This document shows positions 1-7,602 of a stretch of 50,871 bases of DNA, in pieces. Below the pieces are notes generated by a model, which was not told where the DNA came from, did not search any database, and saw nothing but the letters and a program-made list of their open reading frames with translations. The position numbers were made by a program, and so were the translations under genes. The stretch comes from Pseudomonadota bacterium (GTDB lineage Bacteria; Pseudomonadota; Alphaproteobacteria; Rhodobacterales; Rhodobacteraceae). The number at the start of each line of letters is the position of its first letter. Position 1 is the first letter of the stretch. Location of the stretch: the NCBI GenBank assembly GCA_021845805.1, contig JAJZVD010000024.1, forward strand, positions 1 to 50,871, given 5' to 3'.

Positions 1-597
1 GATCTCCTCGGGCGGGGGCAGCCAGATCGGCTCCATCTGCATCCCCGGATCAGGCACGAAGTTCAGCGACCCGCGCGCGGTCAGCGACACCGTGCCATGC
101 GGCACCGGCACGGCCTGATCCACCGCCGCGGGTCGGCCATCGACGCTGACCACCTTCGCCCCCTCGGGCGCGGGCACCCGGATCAGAACGCTGCGCCAGG
201 CCGCGACCGTGGCGGTCAGGTTCGGCGCAAAGCCCGGCGCCGGGGCGGGGGCCACTTTCTTCGGCTCGGTCCCCACCCGGTAGACCTGCACATCTACCTG
301 CCCCTGCGCGCTGGCGCCGGTCGCATCCTGCATCGTGTAGGCAAAGGACACCGGCCCCACATAGGGCCCCGGCACATGCAGCGGCACCCAGTTCGAGCCG
401 GTGAACGCCCCCCAGATCAGGAACACCGTCAGGACCGAGATGACCGAGGCCGCGCGGTCGGGCACCACCGCGCTTTCGTCGCCGAAGGTCACGGTCTTGC
501 GGCTGGTCAGATCCCGGCGCCCGCGCCGGTGGCGGATGAACCTGACCCCCAGGAACGCCACCGCGAACAGGCCCGGATAGAGCAGCAGAAGGATCAC
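1..597 (-). CDS. tauC: TauC-position ABC permease, N-terminal part (partial)
   Basis: This reading frame starts with GTG at 597 inside a GTGA overlap with the stop of tauB, so the two are translationally coupled. It is open to the window edge; 199 codons are visible. The protein begins with a hydrophobic helix (residues about 1-20) followed by a basic stretch, then a second hydrophobic segment (about 55-70, SVISVLTVFLIWGAF). A polar, proline- and valine-rich region of about 125 residues follows and looks extracytoplasmic. Standard TauC proteins are about 275 residues and enter their six-helix permease core almost at once; no permease motif is visible in these 199 residues. The core, if present, must lie beyond position 1. 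Position after tauA and tauB supports a taurine permease with a long N-terminal extension. The alternative is an unrelated membrane protein inserted in the operon. Confidence 0.6.
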   Translation of the reverse strand, partial: MILLLLYPGLFAVAFLGVRFIRHRRGRRDLTSRKTVTFGDESAVVPDRAASVISVLTVFLIWGAFTGSNWVPLHVPGPYVGPVSFAYTMQDATGASAQGQVDVQVYRVGTEPKKVAPAPAPGFAPNLTATVAAWRSVLIRVPAPEGAKVVSVDGRPAAVDQAVPVPHGTVSLTARGSLNFVPDPGMQMEPIWLPPPEEI

Positions 598-1400
598 GAC
601 GCCCCCTCCGCGCGGCCCATGATCTCGTCCTCCATCCCCCAGATCATCGACAGGATCTCGTCGCGCATCTCGGCGAACCCGGCCGAACGTTTCACCTCCC
701 GCAGGTCGGCGCCGACTCCGCGCTCGGCGAAGGGCAGGCGATAGTCGCGGAAGATCCGCCCGGGCCGCGGCGCCATCACCACCAGCCGCTCGCCCAGAAG
801 AAGCGCCTCCTCGACCGAATGGGTGATCAGGATCACGGTCTTGCCCGTCTCTTTCCAGAGCTTCAGCACCAGCCCCTGCATCTTTTCCCGCGTCAGCGCA
901 TCCAGCGCGCCCAAGGGCTCGTCCATCAGGATCACATCGGGGTCGTTGGCCAGACAGCGGGCCAGCGCCACCCGCTGCTGCATGCCCCCCGAAAGCTCGT
1001 AGACCGCCTTGTCCTTGAAGCCGCCCAGCCCCACCGTCTCCAGCAGCCGGTCGCTCAGCCGGTCGCGCTCGGCCTTCGGCATTCCCTTCATGCGGGGCCC
1101 GAAATCCACATTGCGCCGCACGCTCATCCATTCGAACAGCGCGCCCTGCTGGAACACCATGCCGCGTTCCGGCCCCGGCCCGGTCACCGGCCGCCCGTCC
1201 AGCACAACCTGCCCCGCGGTGGGGGCCAGAAACCCCGCAAGGATGTGCAGAAGCGTCGTCTTCCCGCAGCCCGAGGGGCCGAGGACGGACAGAAGCTCGC
1301 CCTGCCCGAGGTCAAGCGACACGTCCTGCAACGCCTGCACCGCCCGCCCGCCGGGCAGGTCGAACCGCATCGAGACGTTCCGGATCGAAAGATCACCCAT
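594..1400 (-). CDS. tauB: Taurine ABC transporter ATP-binding protein TauB
   Basis: Cytoplasmic ATPase of the taurine importer, 268 residues from the ATG at 1400. AGGA lies about 10 nt before this ATG, and family similarity begins there (GDLSIRNVSM); the longer upstream frame runs through repeat DNA. Walker A GPSGCGKTT is at residues 41-49, a Q-loop at about 84-85 (FQQ), the ABC signature LSGGMQQR at 136-143 and Walker B VILMDEP at 156-162, followed by a D-loop GALD and the switch histidine in ITHSVEEA. This is the nitrate/sulfonate/taurine subclass. It overlaps tauC by 4 nt and is separated from tauA by 180 nt that hold stable hairpins. Specificity for taurine is inferred from the neighbouring tpa, tauR and xsc; paralogues move other sulfonates or nitrate. 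Confidence 0.9.
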   Translation of the reverse strand: MGDLSIRNVSMRFDLPGGRAVQALQDVSLDLGQGELLSVLGPSGCGKTTLLHILAGFLAPTAGQVVLDGRPVTGPGPERGMVFQQGALFEWMSVRRNVDFGPRMKGMPKAERDRLSDRLLETVGLGGFKDKAVYELSGGMQQRVALARCLANDPDVILMDEPLGALDALTREKMQGLVLKLWKETGKTVILITHSVEEALLLGERLVVMAPRPGRIFRDYRLPFAERGVGADLREVKRSAGFAEMRDEILSMIWGMEDEIMGRAEGAS

Positions 1401-1426
1401 GCGCCTGTCCTGCGCGTGGCGCGCCC

Positions 1427-1554
1427 GGGTCCGGCCGCCGGGGCGCTGCCCCGGACCCCGGGATGTTTGCAGACCGGAAATCAGAGGGGGCGGGCCCCTC
1501 ATTTTCTGTCCGCAAATATCCTCGGGGGGTGTGGGGGGCAGACAGCCCCCCACG
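1427..1554. repeat. Stem-loop repeat in the tauA-tauB spacer
   Basis: The 180-nt spacer is packed with inverted repeats. One hairpin has a perfect 9-bp stem (1531-1539 with 1545-1553, 5-nt loop). A second has an 8-bp outer stem (1427-1434 with 1451-1458), with an alternative inner 7-bp stem (1438-1444 with 1448-1454, 3-nt loop). Between them, segments around 1461-1489 and 1495-1521 are imperfect inverted copies of each other, each containing a GGAT-TTTGC-GAC core. This resembles the GC-rich spacer repeats ending in GAGGTATTT-type motifs that I recall from Rhodobacterales genomes (recall, not a search). After a binding-protein gene such hairpins commonly protect the upstream message and lower expression of the ATPase and permease genes. 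Confidence 0.7.
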
Positions 1555-1580
1555 GCACCGGCCGACCGGCAGCACCCGCC

Positions 1581-2588
1581 TCACATGCCCTTCACGGCCA
1601 TCAGCGGGCCCGCGTTCACCGCATCGTCATAGCTGTCGCGCCCCTTGGGGATGTTGCCCGTCTTCACGAAGAAATCGGCCACATCCTTGAGGTTGGCCTG
1701 CACCCCGCCGCCCATCCAGGTCGGGCCGGCGGCATCGGCCAGCGCGGGGAAGCTGAAGCCCGCCAGCATCGACTTTGCCGCCGCCGGATCCATGCCCGCG
1801 TCCTTGGCGATCACCGGCAGCATCTCGGCCTGCGCGGCGACGCCCGAGTTCCACTTGTCGTTCATCTGGTGCACGACGGTCAGGAACCTGGTAATCAGGT
1901 CGGGATGCTGGTCCGCGAACCGGGCGGGGGCCGAGATCACGTCATAGACATGCAGCCCGATCGCGTCCTTCTCGGCGCCGGTCAGCAGGACGTGACCCAC
2001 CTGTTCCATCCGCTGCAACCCCCCGCCGAAGCCGCAGGCCATGTCGACATTGCCCTGCGCCAGCGCGGCGGCGCCGTCGGGGGGCGCCATGTCGACGATC
2101 TGCATGGTCGAGCTGTCGACCCCGAAATGCGCCATCTGCTTGAGGAAATCGTATTGCGCGGCGGTCCCGATCGGCACCGCCACCTTCTTGCCTTCCAGGT
2201 CCTTCACGTTGGTCTTGTCGATCTCGAGCTTGTCGGAGACCACGCAGTTGTCGTTGCCCGAATAGCTGACCGCCACGTCCAGCACCTGAAGGTCCTGCCC
2301 GGCAGAGGTTGCGACGATGAAGGGCGGCACGCCCTGGCTGATCGCCATCTGCACGTCGCCCGAGGCCATGGCCGCGCTCATCGCGGTGCCGGTGTCGAAG
2401 GCGCGCCAGTTGATCTTGACGCCCATCGCCTTTTCCATCTCGCCGGTGGCCTTGGCGTATTCGAACGGCATCGCCCATTCCAGGAAGTAGGCGATGGTGA
2501 TCTGGTCTTCGGCCTGCGCCATCTGCCCGCCGACCACCAGAGCGGTGCCCAGCATCAATCCGGCCAGTCTTGCGTGTCGCATCCGCAA
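1581..2588 (-). CDS. tauA: Taurine ABC transporter substrate-binding protein TauA
   Basis: Periplasmic binding protein of 335 residues that captures taurine for TauBC. A Sec signal peptide is visible: basic MRMRHAR, a hydrophobic core about residues 8-20, and a cleavage site after AQA near residue 26. The mature part has the type-2 periplasmic binding fold of the sulfonate/nitrate (SsuA/TauA) family, with ITIAYFLEWAMPFEYAK at the start, GDVQMAISQGVPP and VAVPIGTAAQYDFLK. GGGA lies shortly before the ATG. It is transcribed divergently from tpa; the 213-nt gap holds paired TauR-like boxes and a TAGTAT -10 candidate. The taurine assignment rests on context plus family. A hairpin-rich spacer follows, consistent with higher expression of tauA than of tauBC. 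Confidence 0.9.
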   Translation of the reverse strand: MRMRHARLAGLMLGTALVVGGQMAQAEDQITIAYFLEWAMPFEYAKATGEMEKAMGVKINWRAFDTGTAMSAAMASGDVQMAISQGVPPFIVATSAGQDLQVLDVAVSYSGNDNCVVSDKLEIDKTNVKDLEGKKVAVPIGTAAQYDFLKQMAHFGVDSSTMQIVDMAPPDGAAALAQGNVDMACGFGGGLQRMEQVGHVLLTGAEKDAIGLHVYDVISAPARFADQHPDLITRFLTVVHQMNDKWNSGVAAQAEMLPVIAKDAGMDPAAAKSMLAGFSFPALADAAGPTWMGGGVQANLKDVADFFVKTGNIPKGRDSYDDAVNAGPLMAVKGM

Positions 2589-2627
2589 TCTCCCTGTTGT
2601 CCGCTCCGGGCGGCCCTTGTGCCGGGA

Positions 2628-2688
2628 ATACTAGGGGGCCTTGTCTTGAAAGGGTATAGGTTCAGTTGGGCCGGTAGGCTCTGGCCAG
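2628..2688 (-). promoter_or_regulatory. Predicted TauR operator and promoter of tauA
   Basis: On the minus strand, CTGGCCAGAG (2688-2679) and CTGAACCTAT (2665-2656) are two degenerate copies of the CTGGMCYTAR box with starts 23 bp apart, the same spacing as before tpa and xsc. A -10-like TAGTAT (2633-2628) begins 32 bp after the start of the proximal box, close to the 30-bp offset at xsc. The boxes are weaker than those of tpa, so this site is less certain. The CTCTGGCCAGAG palindrome containing the distal box reads the same on both strands. Confidence 0.5.
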
Positions 2689-2717
2689 AGGCCCCGCCCG
2701 CACGCACGACGGGCAGC

Positions 2718-2755
2718 CTGGCCTTACAGCGGGCAGGGCTCTGGCCCTACAGCGG
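2718..2755 (+). promoter_or_regulatory. TauR operator of tpa: 15-bp direct repeat
   Basis: CTGGCCTTACAGCGG at 2718-2732 is repeated as CTGGCCCTACAGCGG at 2741-2755, one mismatch in 15 bases, with starts 23 bp apart. The CTGG-CYTA core matches the CTGGACYTAA-type direct repeat that I recall for the MocR-type activator TauR of Rhodobacter capsulatus. Placement 47-84 bp before the tpa start suits an activator binding upstream of, or overlapping, the -35 region. Confidence 0.8.
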
Positions 2756-2801
2756 CAGGCCCGCGCGTGGTCATCTGCGCCAACCCGCAGATCCCGGACC
2801 G

Positions 2802-4187
2802 ATGGCCATGGACAGCATCCTTCCCCCCAACGACATTTCCGCCGTCATCGATGCCGACCGCGCCCGGGTCTGGCACCATCTGACCCAGCACAAGCCGTTC
2901 GAAAGCGCCGACCCCCGCGTCTTTGTCGAGGGCAAGGGGATGCGCCTGTGGGACGCGCGCGGAAAGGAACATCTGGACGCCGTCTCGGGCGGGGTCTGGA
3001 CGGTGAACGTGGGCTACGGGCGCGAGAGCATCGCCGATGCCGTGCGCGACCAGCTGGTGCGGCTGAACTACTTCGCCGGATCGGCAGGCTCGATCCCCGG
3101 CGCGCGGTTCGCGCAGCGTCTGGTGGAAAAGATGCCGGGGCTGACCCGGGTCTACTATTCCAACTCGGGCTCAGAGGCGAACGAGAAGGTGTTCAAGATG
3201 GTGCGCCAGATCTCGGCGCGCCATCACGGCGGGCGGAAATCGAAGATCCTGTTCCGCGAGCGCGACTACCACGGCACCACGATCGCCTGCCTTGCCGCCG
3301 CGGGCCAGCCGGAACGGGCGGCGCTGTACGGCCCCTTCCCCGGCGGCTTCGTGCAGGTGCCGCACTGCCTGGAATACCGGGCGCAATGGCCGGGCGAGGG
3401 CTATGGCGCGCGCGCGGCCGATGCGATCGAAGAGGTGATCCTGCGCGAGGGGCCCGACACGATCGGCGCGCTTTGCCTCGAACCCGTGACGGCAGGCGGC
3501 GGCGTGATCCCCCCGCCCGAGGGCTACTGGGAGCGGGTGCAGGAGATCTGCCGCAGGTATTCCATCCTGCTGCACATCGACGAGGTCGTCTGCGGCGTCG
3601 GCCGCACCGGCGCATGGTTCGGCTATCAGCATTATGGGGTGCAACCCGATTTCGTGACCATGGCAAAGGGTGTGGCCTCGGGTTATGCCGCGATTTCCTG
3701 CACCGTCACCACCGAAGCCGTGTTCGAGCAGTTCAAGGACGACCCGGCCGACCCGCTCTGCCATTTCCGCGACATCTCGACCTTCGGCGGCTGCACCTCC
3801 GGGCCCGCCGCGGCACTGGAGAACATGCGCATCATCGAGGACGAAGGGCTTCTGGCCAACACGACCGCGATGGGGGCGCGCCTGCTTGACAACCTGCGCG
3901 GCCTGATGGACCGGCACCGGGTCATCGGCGACGTGCGCGGCAAGGGGCTGTTCTGCGGGGCCGAACTGGTCGCCGACCGCGCCACGAAAGAGCCCGTGGC
4001 GGAAAAACTGGCGCAGGCCGTGGTGGCCGATTGCATGGCGCAGGGGGTCATCATCGGGGTCACCAACCGGTCGCTGCCCGGGTTCAACAACACGCTCTGC
4101 CTCAGCCCCGCCCTGATCGCGACGGCGGATGACATCGACCAGATCTCCGACGCCATCGACAGGGCGCTGACCCGGGTGTTCGGCTGA
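2802..4187 (+). CDS. tpa: Taurine:pyruvate aminotransferase
   Basis: PLP-dependent class III aminotransferase that converts taurine and pyruvate to sulfoacetaldehyde and L-alanine, the first catabolic step. The product is 461 residues from the ATG at 2802; a second ATG six bases later is also possible, and neither has a strong Shine-Dalgarno sequence. The frame stays open far upstream, but that part is antisense to tauA and tauB and is not protein-like. Family marks are the SGSEANEK cofactor-phosphate segment, LHIDEVVCGVGRTG (the Asp that contacts the pyridine nitrogen), and the Schiff-base lysine in VTMAKGVASGY. It stands first in the rightward operon, before tauR and xsc. Other class III transaminases (beta-alanine, GABA) look similar; the neighbourhood makes taurine by far the best substrate. 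Confidence 0.93.
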   Translation: MAMDSILPPNDISAVIDADRARVWHHLTQHKPFESADPRVFVEGKGMRLWDARGKEHLDAVSGGVWTVNVGYGRESIADAVRDQLVRLNYFAGSAGSIPGARFAQRLVEKMPGLTRVYYSNSGSEANEKVFKMVRQISARHHGGRKSKILFRERDYHGTTIACLAAAGQPERAALYGPFPGGFVQVPHCLEYRAQWPGEGYGARAADAIEEVILREGPDTIGALCLEPVTAGGGVIPPPEGYWERVQEICRRYSILLHIDEVVCGVGRTGAWFGYQHYGVQPDFVTMAKGVASGYAAISCTVTTEAVFEQFKDDPADPLCHFRDISTFGGCTSGPAAALENMRIIEDEGLLANTTAMGARLLDNLRGLMDRHRVIGDVRGKGLFCGAELVADRATKEPVAEKLAQAVVADCMAQGVIIGVTNRSLPGFNNTLCLSPALIATADDIDQISDAIDRALTRVFG

Positions 4188-4235
4188 ACCCGTCCTGCCC
4201 GGCGGTTGACCGGGGGGCGCGGGTCGGGCAGCGTG

Positions 4236-4267
4236 AACGGGCCAGTTCTTCAGCGCGTTAGGTCCAG
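4236..4267 (-). promoter_or_regulatory. TauR-type box pair overlapping the tauR start, reversed
   Basis: Read on the minus strand, CTGGACCTAA (4267-4258) is an exact TauR-type box, and CTGGCCCGTT (4245-4236) is an 8/10 match starting 22 bp away. Both are reversed relative to tauR and end 2 bp before its ATG at 4270. This geometry suits repression of tauR by its own product, or cooperation with distant sites, better than simple activation of tauR from this point. Confidence 0.6.
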
Positions 4268-4269
4268 TT

Positions 4270-5742
4270 ATGGCGATTGCGGCCGAAACCTTCTTTCTCG
4301 TGCCCGGGGCGCTGGGCACGTTGCAGCAGCAGATCCAGCAGACCGTGGCCGAAAGCATCGTGTCGGGCCGGTTCCGCCCCGGGGAAAAGCTGCCGTCAAG
4401 CCGCCGCCTGGCGCAGCACCTGGGCGTCAGCCGCATCACCGTGACGCTGGCCTATACCGAACTGGTGGCCGGGGATTACCTGCGCGCGCGCGGGCGGTCG
4501 GGGTACTATGTCTCTGAAACCGCGCCCAAGCAGCCAGAGTTCGCCCCCGTCCAGATCCCCCGGGGCGAGGTGGTGGACTGGACCCGCATCACCGGCACCC
4601 GGTTTTCGCGCCAGCTCTTCTTCTCGCGCCCGCCGGACTGGCGCAGCTATCCGTTTCCGTTCCTCTACGGGCAGGCGGATGCTACGCTGTTCGACCACCA
4701 GAACTGGCGCCAATGCGCCCTGCGCGCGCTGGGCATGCGCGATTTCGAGACGCTGACCGCGGATTTCTACGAACGCGACGACCCGATGCTGATCGAATAC
4801 ATCGCGCGCGCCATCCTGCCCCGCCGGGGGATCTCGGCGCGGCCCGAAGAGATCCTGCTGACCCTTGGCGCGCAGAACGCGCTCTGGCTGTCTGCGCAGG
4901 TGCTGCTGGGCCCGCGGCGGACGGCGGCGATGGAAAACCCCTGCTATCCGGGGCTGCGGTCGATTCTGGGCCAGACCAGTTGCCGCACCGTTTCGGTGGA
5001 CGTGGACGACCAGGGCCTGCCGCCCGAGGCGCTTCCCCAGGGGGTCGATGTGGTCTTCACCACCCCCAGCCACCACTGCCCCACCAACGCGACCCTGCCG
5101 CTGGCCCGCCGCATCGCCCTGCTGCAACGGGCCGCGCGCGAGGATTTCCTGATCGTCGAGGACGATTACGAATTCGAGATGTCGTTCTTTCGCCCCTCGC
5201 TGCCGGCGCTGAAATCGCTGGATGAGGAAGGCCGCGTGGTCTACGTCGGCTCGTTTTCCAAGTCGCTCTTTCCGGGGCTGCGGCTGGGCTATCTGGTGGG
5301 GGCCGAGCCCTTCATCCGCGAGGCACGCGCGCTCCGGGCGGCGGTGCTTCGCCACCCGCCCGGCCATACCCAGCGCACGGTCGCGTACTTCCTGTCGCTC
5401 GGCCATTATGACGCGCTGCTGAACCGGATGGCGCAGGCCTACAAGCGGCGGCGGCTGGCGATGGACGAGGCGATCCGCGCCGAGGGGCTGACTCAGGCGG
5501 GGCCGGGCGGCTTTGGCGGATCAAGCGTCTGGATGGCCGCGCCCGCGGGGGTGGATACCGATGATCTGGCGCTGGCGCTCCGCCGCAGGGGGGTGCTGAT
5601 CGACCCCGGGCGGCTGTTCTTCGCGCCCGAGGCGGCGCCCCGCAATACCTACCGGCTGGCCTATTCCTCGATTCCCCATACGCGCATCGCCGAGGGCATC
5701 GGGCTGATTGCCGGGGCGCTGCGGGAAACTGGACCTAGATAG
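4270..5742 (+). CDS. tauR: MocR/GntR-type taurine regulator TauR
   Basis: Transcription factor of 490 residues that should switch on the taurine genes. The N-terminal winged helix-turn-helix is GntR-like (QIQQTVAESIVSGRFRPGEKLPSSRRL, then LGVSRITVTLAY, about residues 15-70). A linker leads into a full-length fold-type-I aminotransferase domain with the PLP lysine in GSFSKSLFPGLRLGY and the conserved arginine near the end (YRLAYSS). MocR proteins use this domain as a ligand and PLP sensor, not as an enzyme. It lies 82 nt after tpa, lacks a clear Shine-Dalgarno sequence, and has a reversed box pair directly before its ATG. Its last codons contain the distal box of the xsc operator. The identification rests on family, gene order and these boxes. 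Confidence 0.92.
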   Translation: MAIAAETFFLVPGALGTLQQQIQQTVAESIVSGRFRPGEKLPSSRRLAQHLGVSRITVTLAYTELVAGDYLRARGRSGYYVSETAPKQPEFAPVQIPRGEVVDWTRITGTRFSRQLFFSRPPDWRSYPFPFLYGQADATLFDHQNWRQCALRALGMRDFETLTADFYERDDPMLIEYIARAILPRRGISARPEEILLTLGAQNALWLSAQVLLGPRRTAAMENPCYPGLRSILGQTSCRTVSVDVDDQGLPPEALPQGVDVVFTTPSHHCPTNATLPLARRIALLQRAAREDFLIVEDDYEFEMSFFRPSLPALKSLDEEGRVVYVGSFSKSLFPGLRLGYLVGAEPFIREARALRAAVLRHPPGHTQRTVAYFLSLGHYDALLNRMAQAYKRRRLAMDEAIRAEGLTQAGPGGFGGSSVWMAAPAGVDTDDLALALRRRGVLIDPGRLFFAPEAAPRNTYRLAYSSIPHTRIAEGIGLIAGALRETGPR

Positions 5743-5787
5743 CCCATCAGGCTGGCCCTAACCCACCGGGTGCAGCACGGCTTAGAT
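5729..5787 (+). promoter_or_regulatory. TauR operator and promoter of xsc
   Basis: CTGGACCTAG (5729-5738, inside the last tauR codons) and CTGGCCCTAA (5752-5761) form a direct repeat with starts 23 bp apart. A -10-like TTAGAT lies at 5782-5787, so the proximal box covers the expected -35 position, the arrangement of an activator that contacts polymerase. The strong AAGGAGG ribosome site of xsc follows at 5807-5813. Confidence 0.78.
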
Positions 5788-5820
5788 CGGCGCGCCGGAC
5801 ACCGCGAAGGAGGCAGCGCC

Positions 5821-7602
5821 ATGCGCATGACAACCGAGGAAGCATTCGTCAAAGTCCTGCAGATGCACGGGATCGAACACGCCTTCGGCATCATCGGATC
5901 AGCCATGATGCCGATTTCCGATCTGTTTCCCGCGGCGGGCATCACCTTCTGGGACTGCGCGCATGAAGGCAACGCAGGCATGATGGCCGATGGCTACAGC
6001 CGCGCCACCGGCCGCATGAGCATGATGGTGGCCCAGAACGGCCCCGGCATCACCAATTTCGTGACCCCGGTGAAGACCGCCTACTGGAACCATACGCCGC
6101 TGCTTCTGGTCACGCCGCAGGCGGCGAACAAGACGCTGGGCCAGGGCGGTTTCCAGGAAGTCGAACAGATGGCCCTGTTCAAGGACATGGTGGCCTATCA
6201 GGAAGAGGTGCGCGACCCCAGCCGGATGGCCGAGGTGCTGAACCGCGTGATCCTGAAGGCGAAACGCGCCTCGGCGCCGGCGCAGATCAACGTGCCGCGC
6301 GATTTCTGGACCCAGGTGATCGACATCGACCTGCCGCGGATCGTGGAGTTCGAACACCCCGACGGCGGGACCGAGGCGCTGGACCGCGCGGCGGCGCTGT
6401 TGTCGGCGGCGACGTTCCCGGTGATCCTGAACGGCGCGGGCGTGGTGCTGGCGGGCGCCATCCCCGCCGCGATGGCGCTGGCCGAGCGGCTGGATGCGCC
6501 GGTCTGCTGCGGCTATCAGCACAACGACGCCTTCCCCGGCTCGCACCCGCTGTTCGCGGGGCCGCTGGGCTACAATGGCTCGAAGGCGGGGATGGAGCTG
6601 ATCGCGCGGGCCGATGTGGTGCTGGCGCTGGGAACCCGGCTGAACCCGTTCTCCACCCTGCCCGGCTATGGCATCGACTACTGGCCCAAGGCGGCCGCGA
6701 TCATCCAGGTCGATCTGAACCCCGACCGCATCGGCCTGACCAAGCCGGTGACCGTGGGGATCGTGGGCGACGCCAGGAAGGTGGCCGAAGGGCTTCTGGC
6801 CCGTCTCGCGCCCGGCGCGGGCGAGGCCGGGCGGGCGGACCGCCGCGCCGTCATCGCCCAGACCAGATCCGCCTGGGCGCAGCAGTTGTCCAGCATGGAC
6901 CACGAAGACGACGACCCCGGCACCACCTGGAACGAACGCGCCCGCGCGGCCAGGCCCGGCTGGATGAGCCCGCGCATGGCCTGGCGGGCGATCCAGCGCA
7001 GCCTGCCGAAAGAAGCGATCATTTCGTCGGACATCGGCAACAACTGCGCCATCGGCAACGCCTACCCGACGTTCGAGACCGGGCGGAAATACCTGGCGCC
7101 GGGTCTGTTCGGGCCCTGCGGCTACGGCTTCCCGGCGATCGTGGGGGCCAAGATCGGCTGCCCCGATACGCCTGTGGTGGGCTTTGCGGGCGACGGCGCC
7201 TTCGGCATCTCGATGAACGAGATGGTGACGGTGGGCCGCACGCCCTGGCCCGCGATCACCATGGTCATCTTCCGCAACTACCAGTGGGGGGCCGAAAAGC
7301 GGAACACGACGCTGTGGTTCGATGACAACTTCGTGGGCACCGAGCTGAACGAGAAGGTCAGCTATGCCGCCATCGCCCGGGCCTGCGGGCTGGAGGGCGT
7401 GCAGGTGGGCACGATGGAGGCGCTGTCAGAGGCGCTGGAACAGGCTCTGATCCGGCAGAAAGCGGGGGTCACGACCTTCATCGAGGTGCTCTTGAACCAG
7501 GAACTGGGCGAGCCCTTCCGGCGCGATGCGATGAAGAAGCCCGTGCGCGTCGCCGGGATCGCGCGCGCGGATATGGCCGCCGGGACGGCATGCGGGCCTT
7601 GA
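5821..7602 (+). CDS. xsc: Sulfoacetaldehyde acetyltransferase
   Basis: Thiamine-diphosphate enzyme, 593 residues, that cleaves sulfoacetaldehyde with phosphate into sulfite and acetyl phosphate, releasing the sulfonate sulfur. AAGGAGG 7 nt before the ATG fixes the start. The three-domain layout of the acetolactate-synthase family is present: N-terminal pyrimidine domain with the catalytic glutamate in CAHEGNAGMMADGYSR, a central domain, and a C-terminal cofactor domain with the GDGAFGISMNE motif. The NRNYQWGAEK-like stretch (FRNYQWGAEKRNTT) is typical of Xsc and separates it from acetolactate synthase. It has its own TauR-type operator, and its end overlaps the next gene by 13 nt. It is the committed enzyme of the pathway and the strongest marker that this island dissimilates C2 sulfonates. 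Confidence 0.95.
   Translation: MRMTTEEAFVKVLQMHGIEHAFGIIGSAMMPISDLFPAAGITFWDCAHEGNAGMMADGYSRATGRMSMMVAQNGPGITNFVTPVKTAYWNHTPLLLVTPQAANKTLGQGGFQEVEQMALFKDMVAYQEEVRDPSRMAEVLNRVILKAKRASAPAQINVPRDFWTQVIDIDLPRIVEFEHPDGGTEALDRAAALLSAATFPVILNGAGVVLAGAIPAAMALAERLDAPVCCGYQHNDAFPGSHPLFAGPLGYNGSKAGMELIARADVVLALGTRLNPFSTLPGYGIDYWPKAAAIIQVDLNPDRIGLTKPVTVGIVGDARKVAEGLLARLAPGAGEAGRADRRAVIAQTRSAWAQQLSSMDHEDDDPGTTWNERARAARPGWMSPRMAWRAIQRSLPKEAIISSDIGNNCAIGNAYPTFETGRKYLAPGLFGPCGYGFPAIVGAKIGCPDTPVVGFAGDGAFGISMNEMVTVGRTPWPAITMVIFRNYQWGAEKRNTTLWFDDNFVGTELNEKVSYAAIARACGLEGVQVGTMEALSEALEQALIRQKAGVTTFIEVLLNQELGEPFRRDAMKKPVRVAGIARADMAAGTACGP

Noticed and set aside
819-2801. Long plus-strand extension of the tpa frame (a 1122-codon frame starting at 819)
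   Set aside because: It is antisense to tauA and tauB, which carry clear family motifs, and its sequence is Arg/His/Gly/Pro-rich as expected from high-GC shadow frames. Tpa homology begins at 2802.
3171-5406. Minus-strand frames opposite tpa and tauR
   Set aside because: Same shadow composition. The plus-strand genes show intact PLP lysines and helix-turn-helix motifs.
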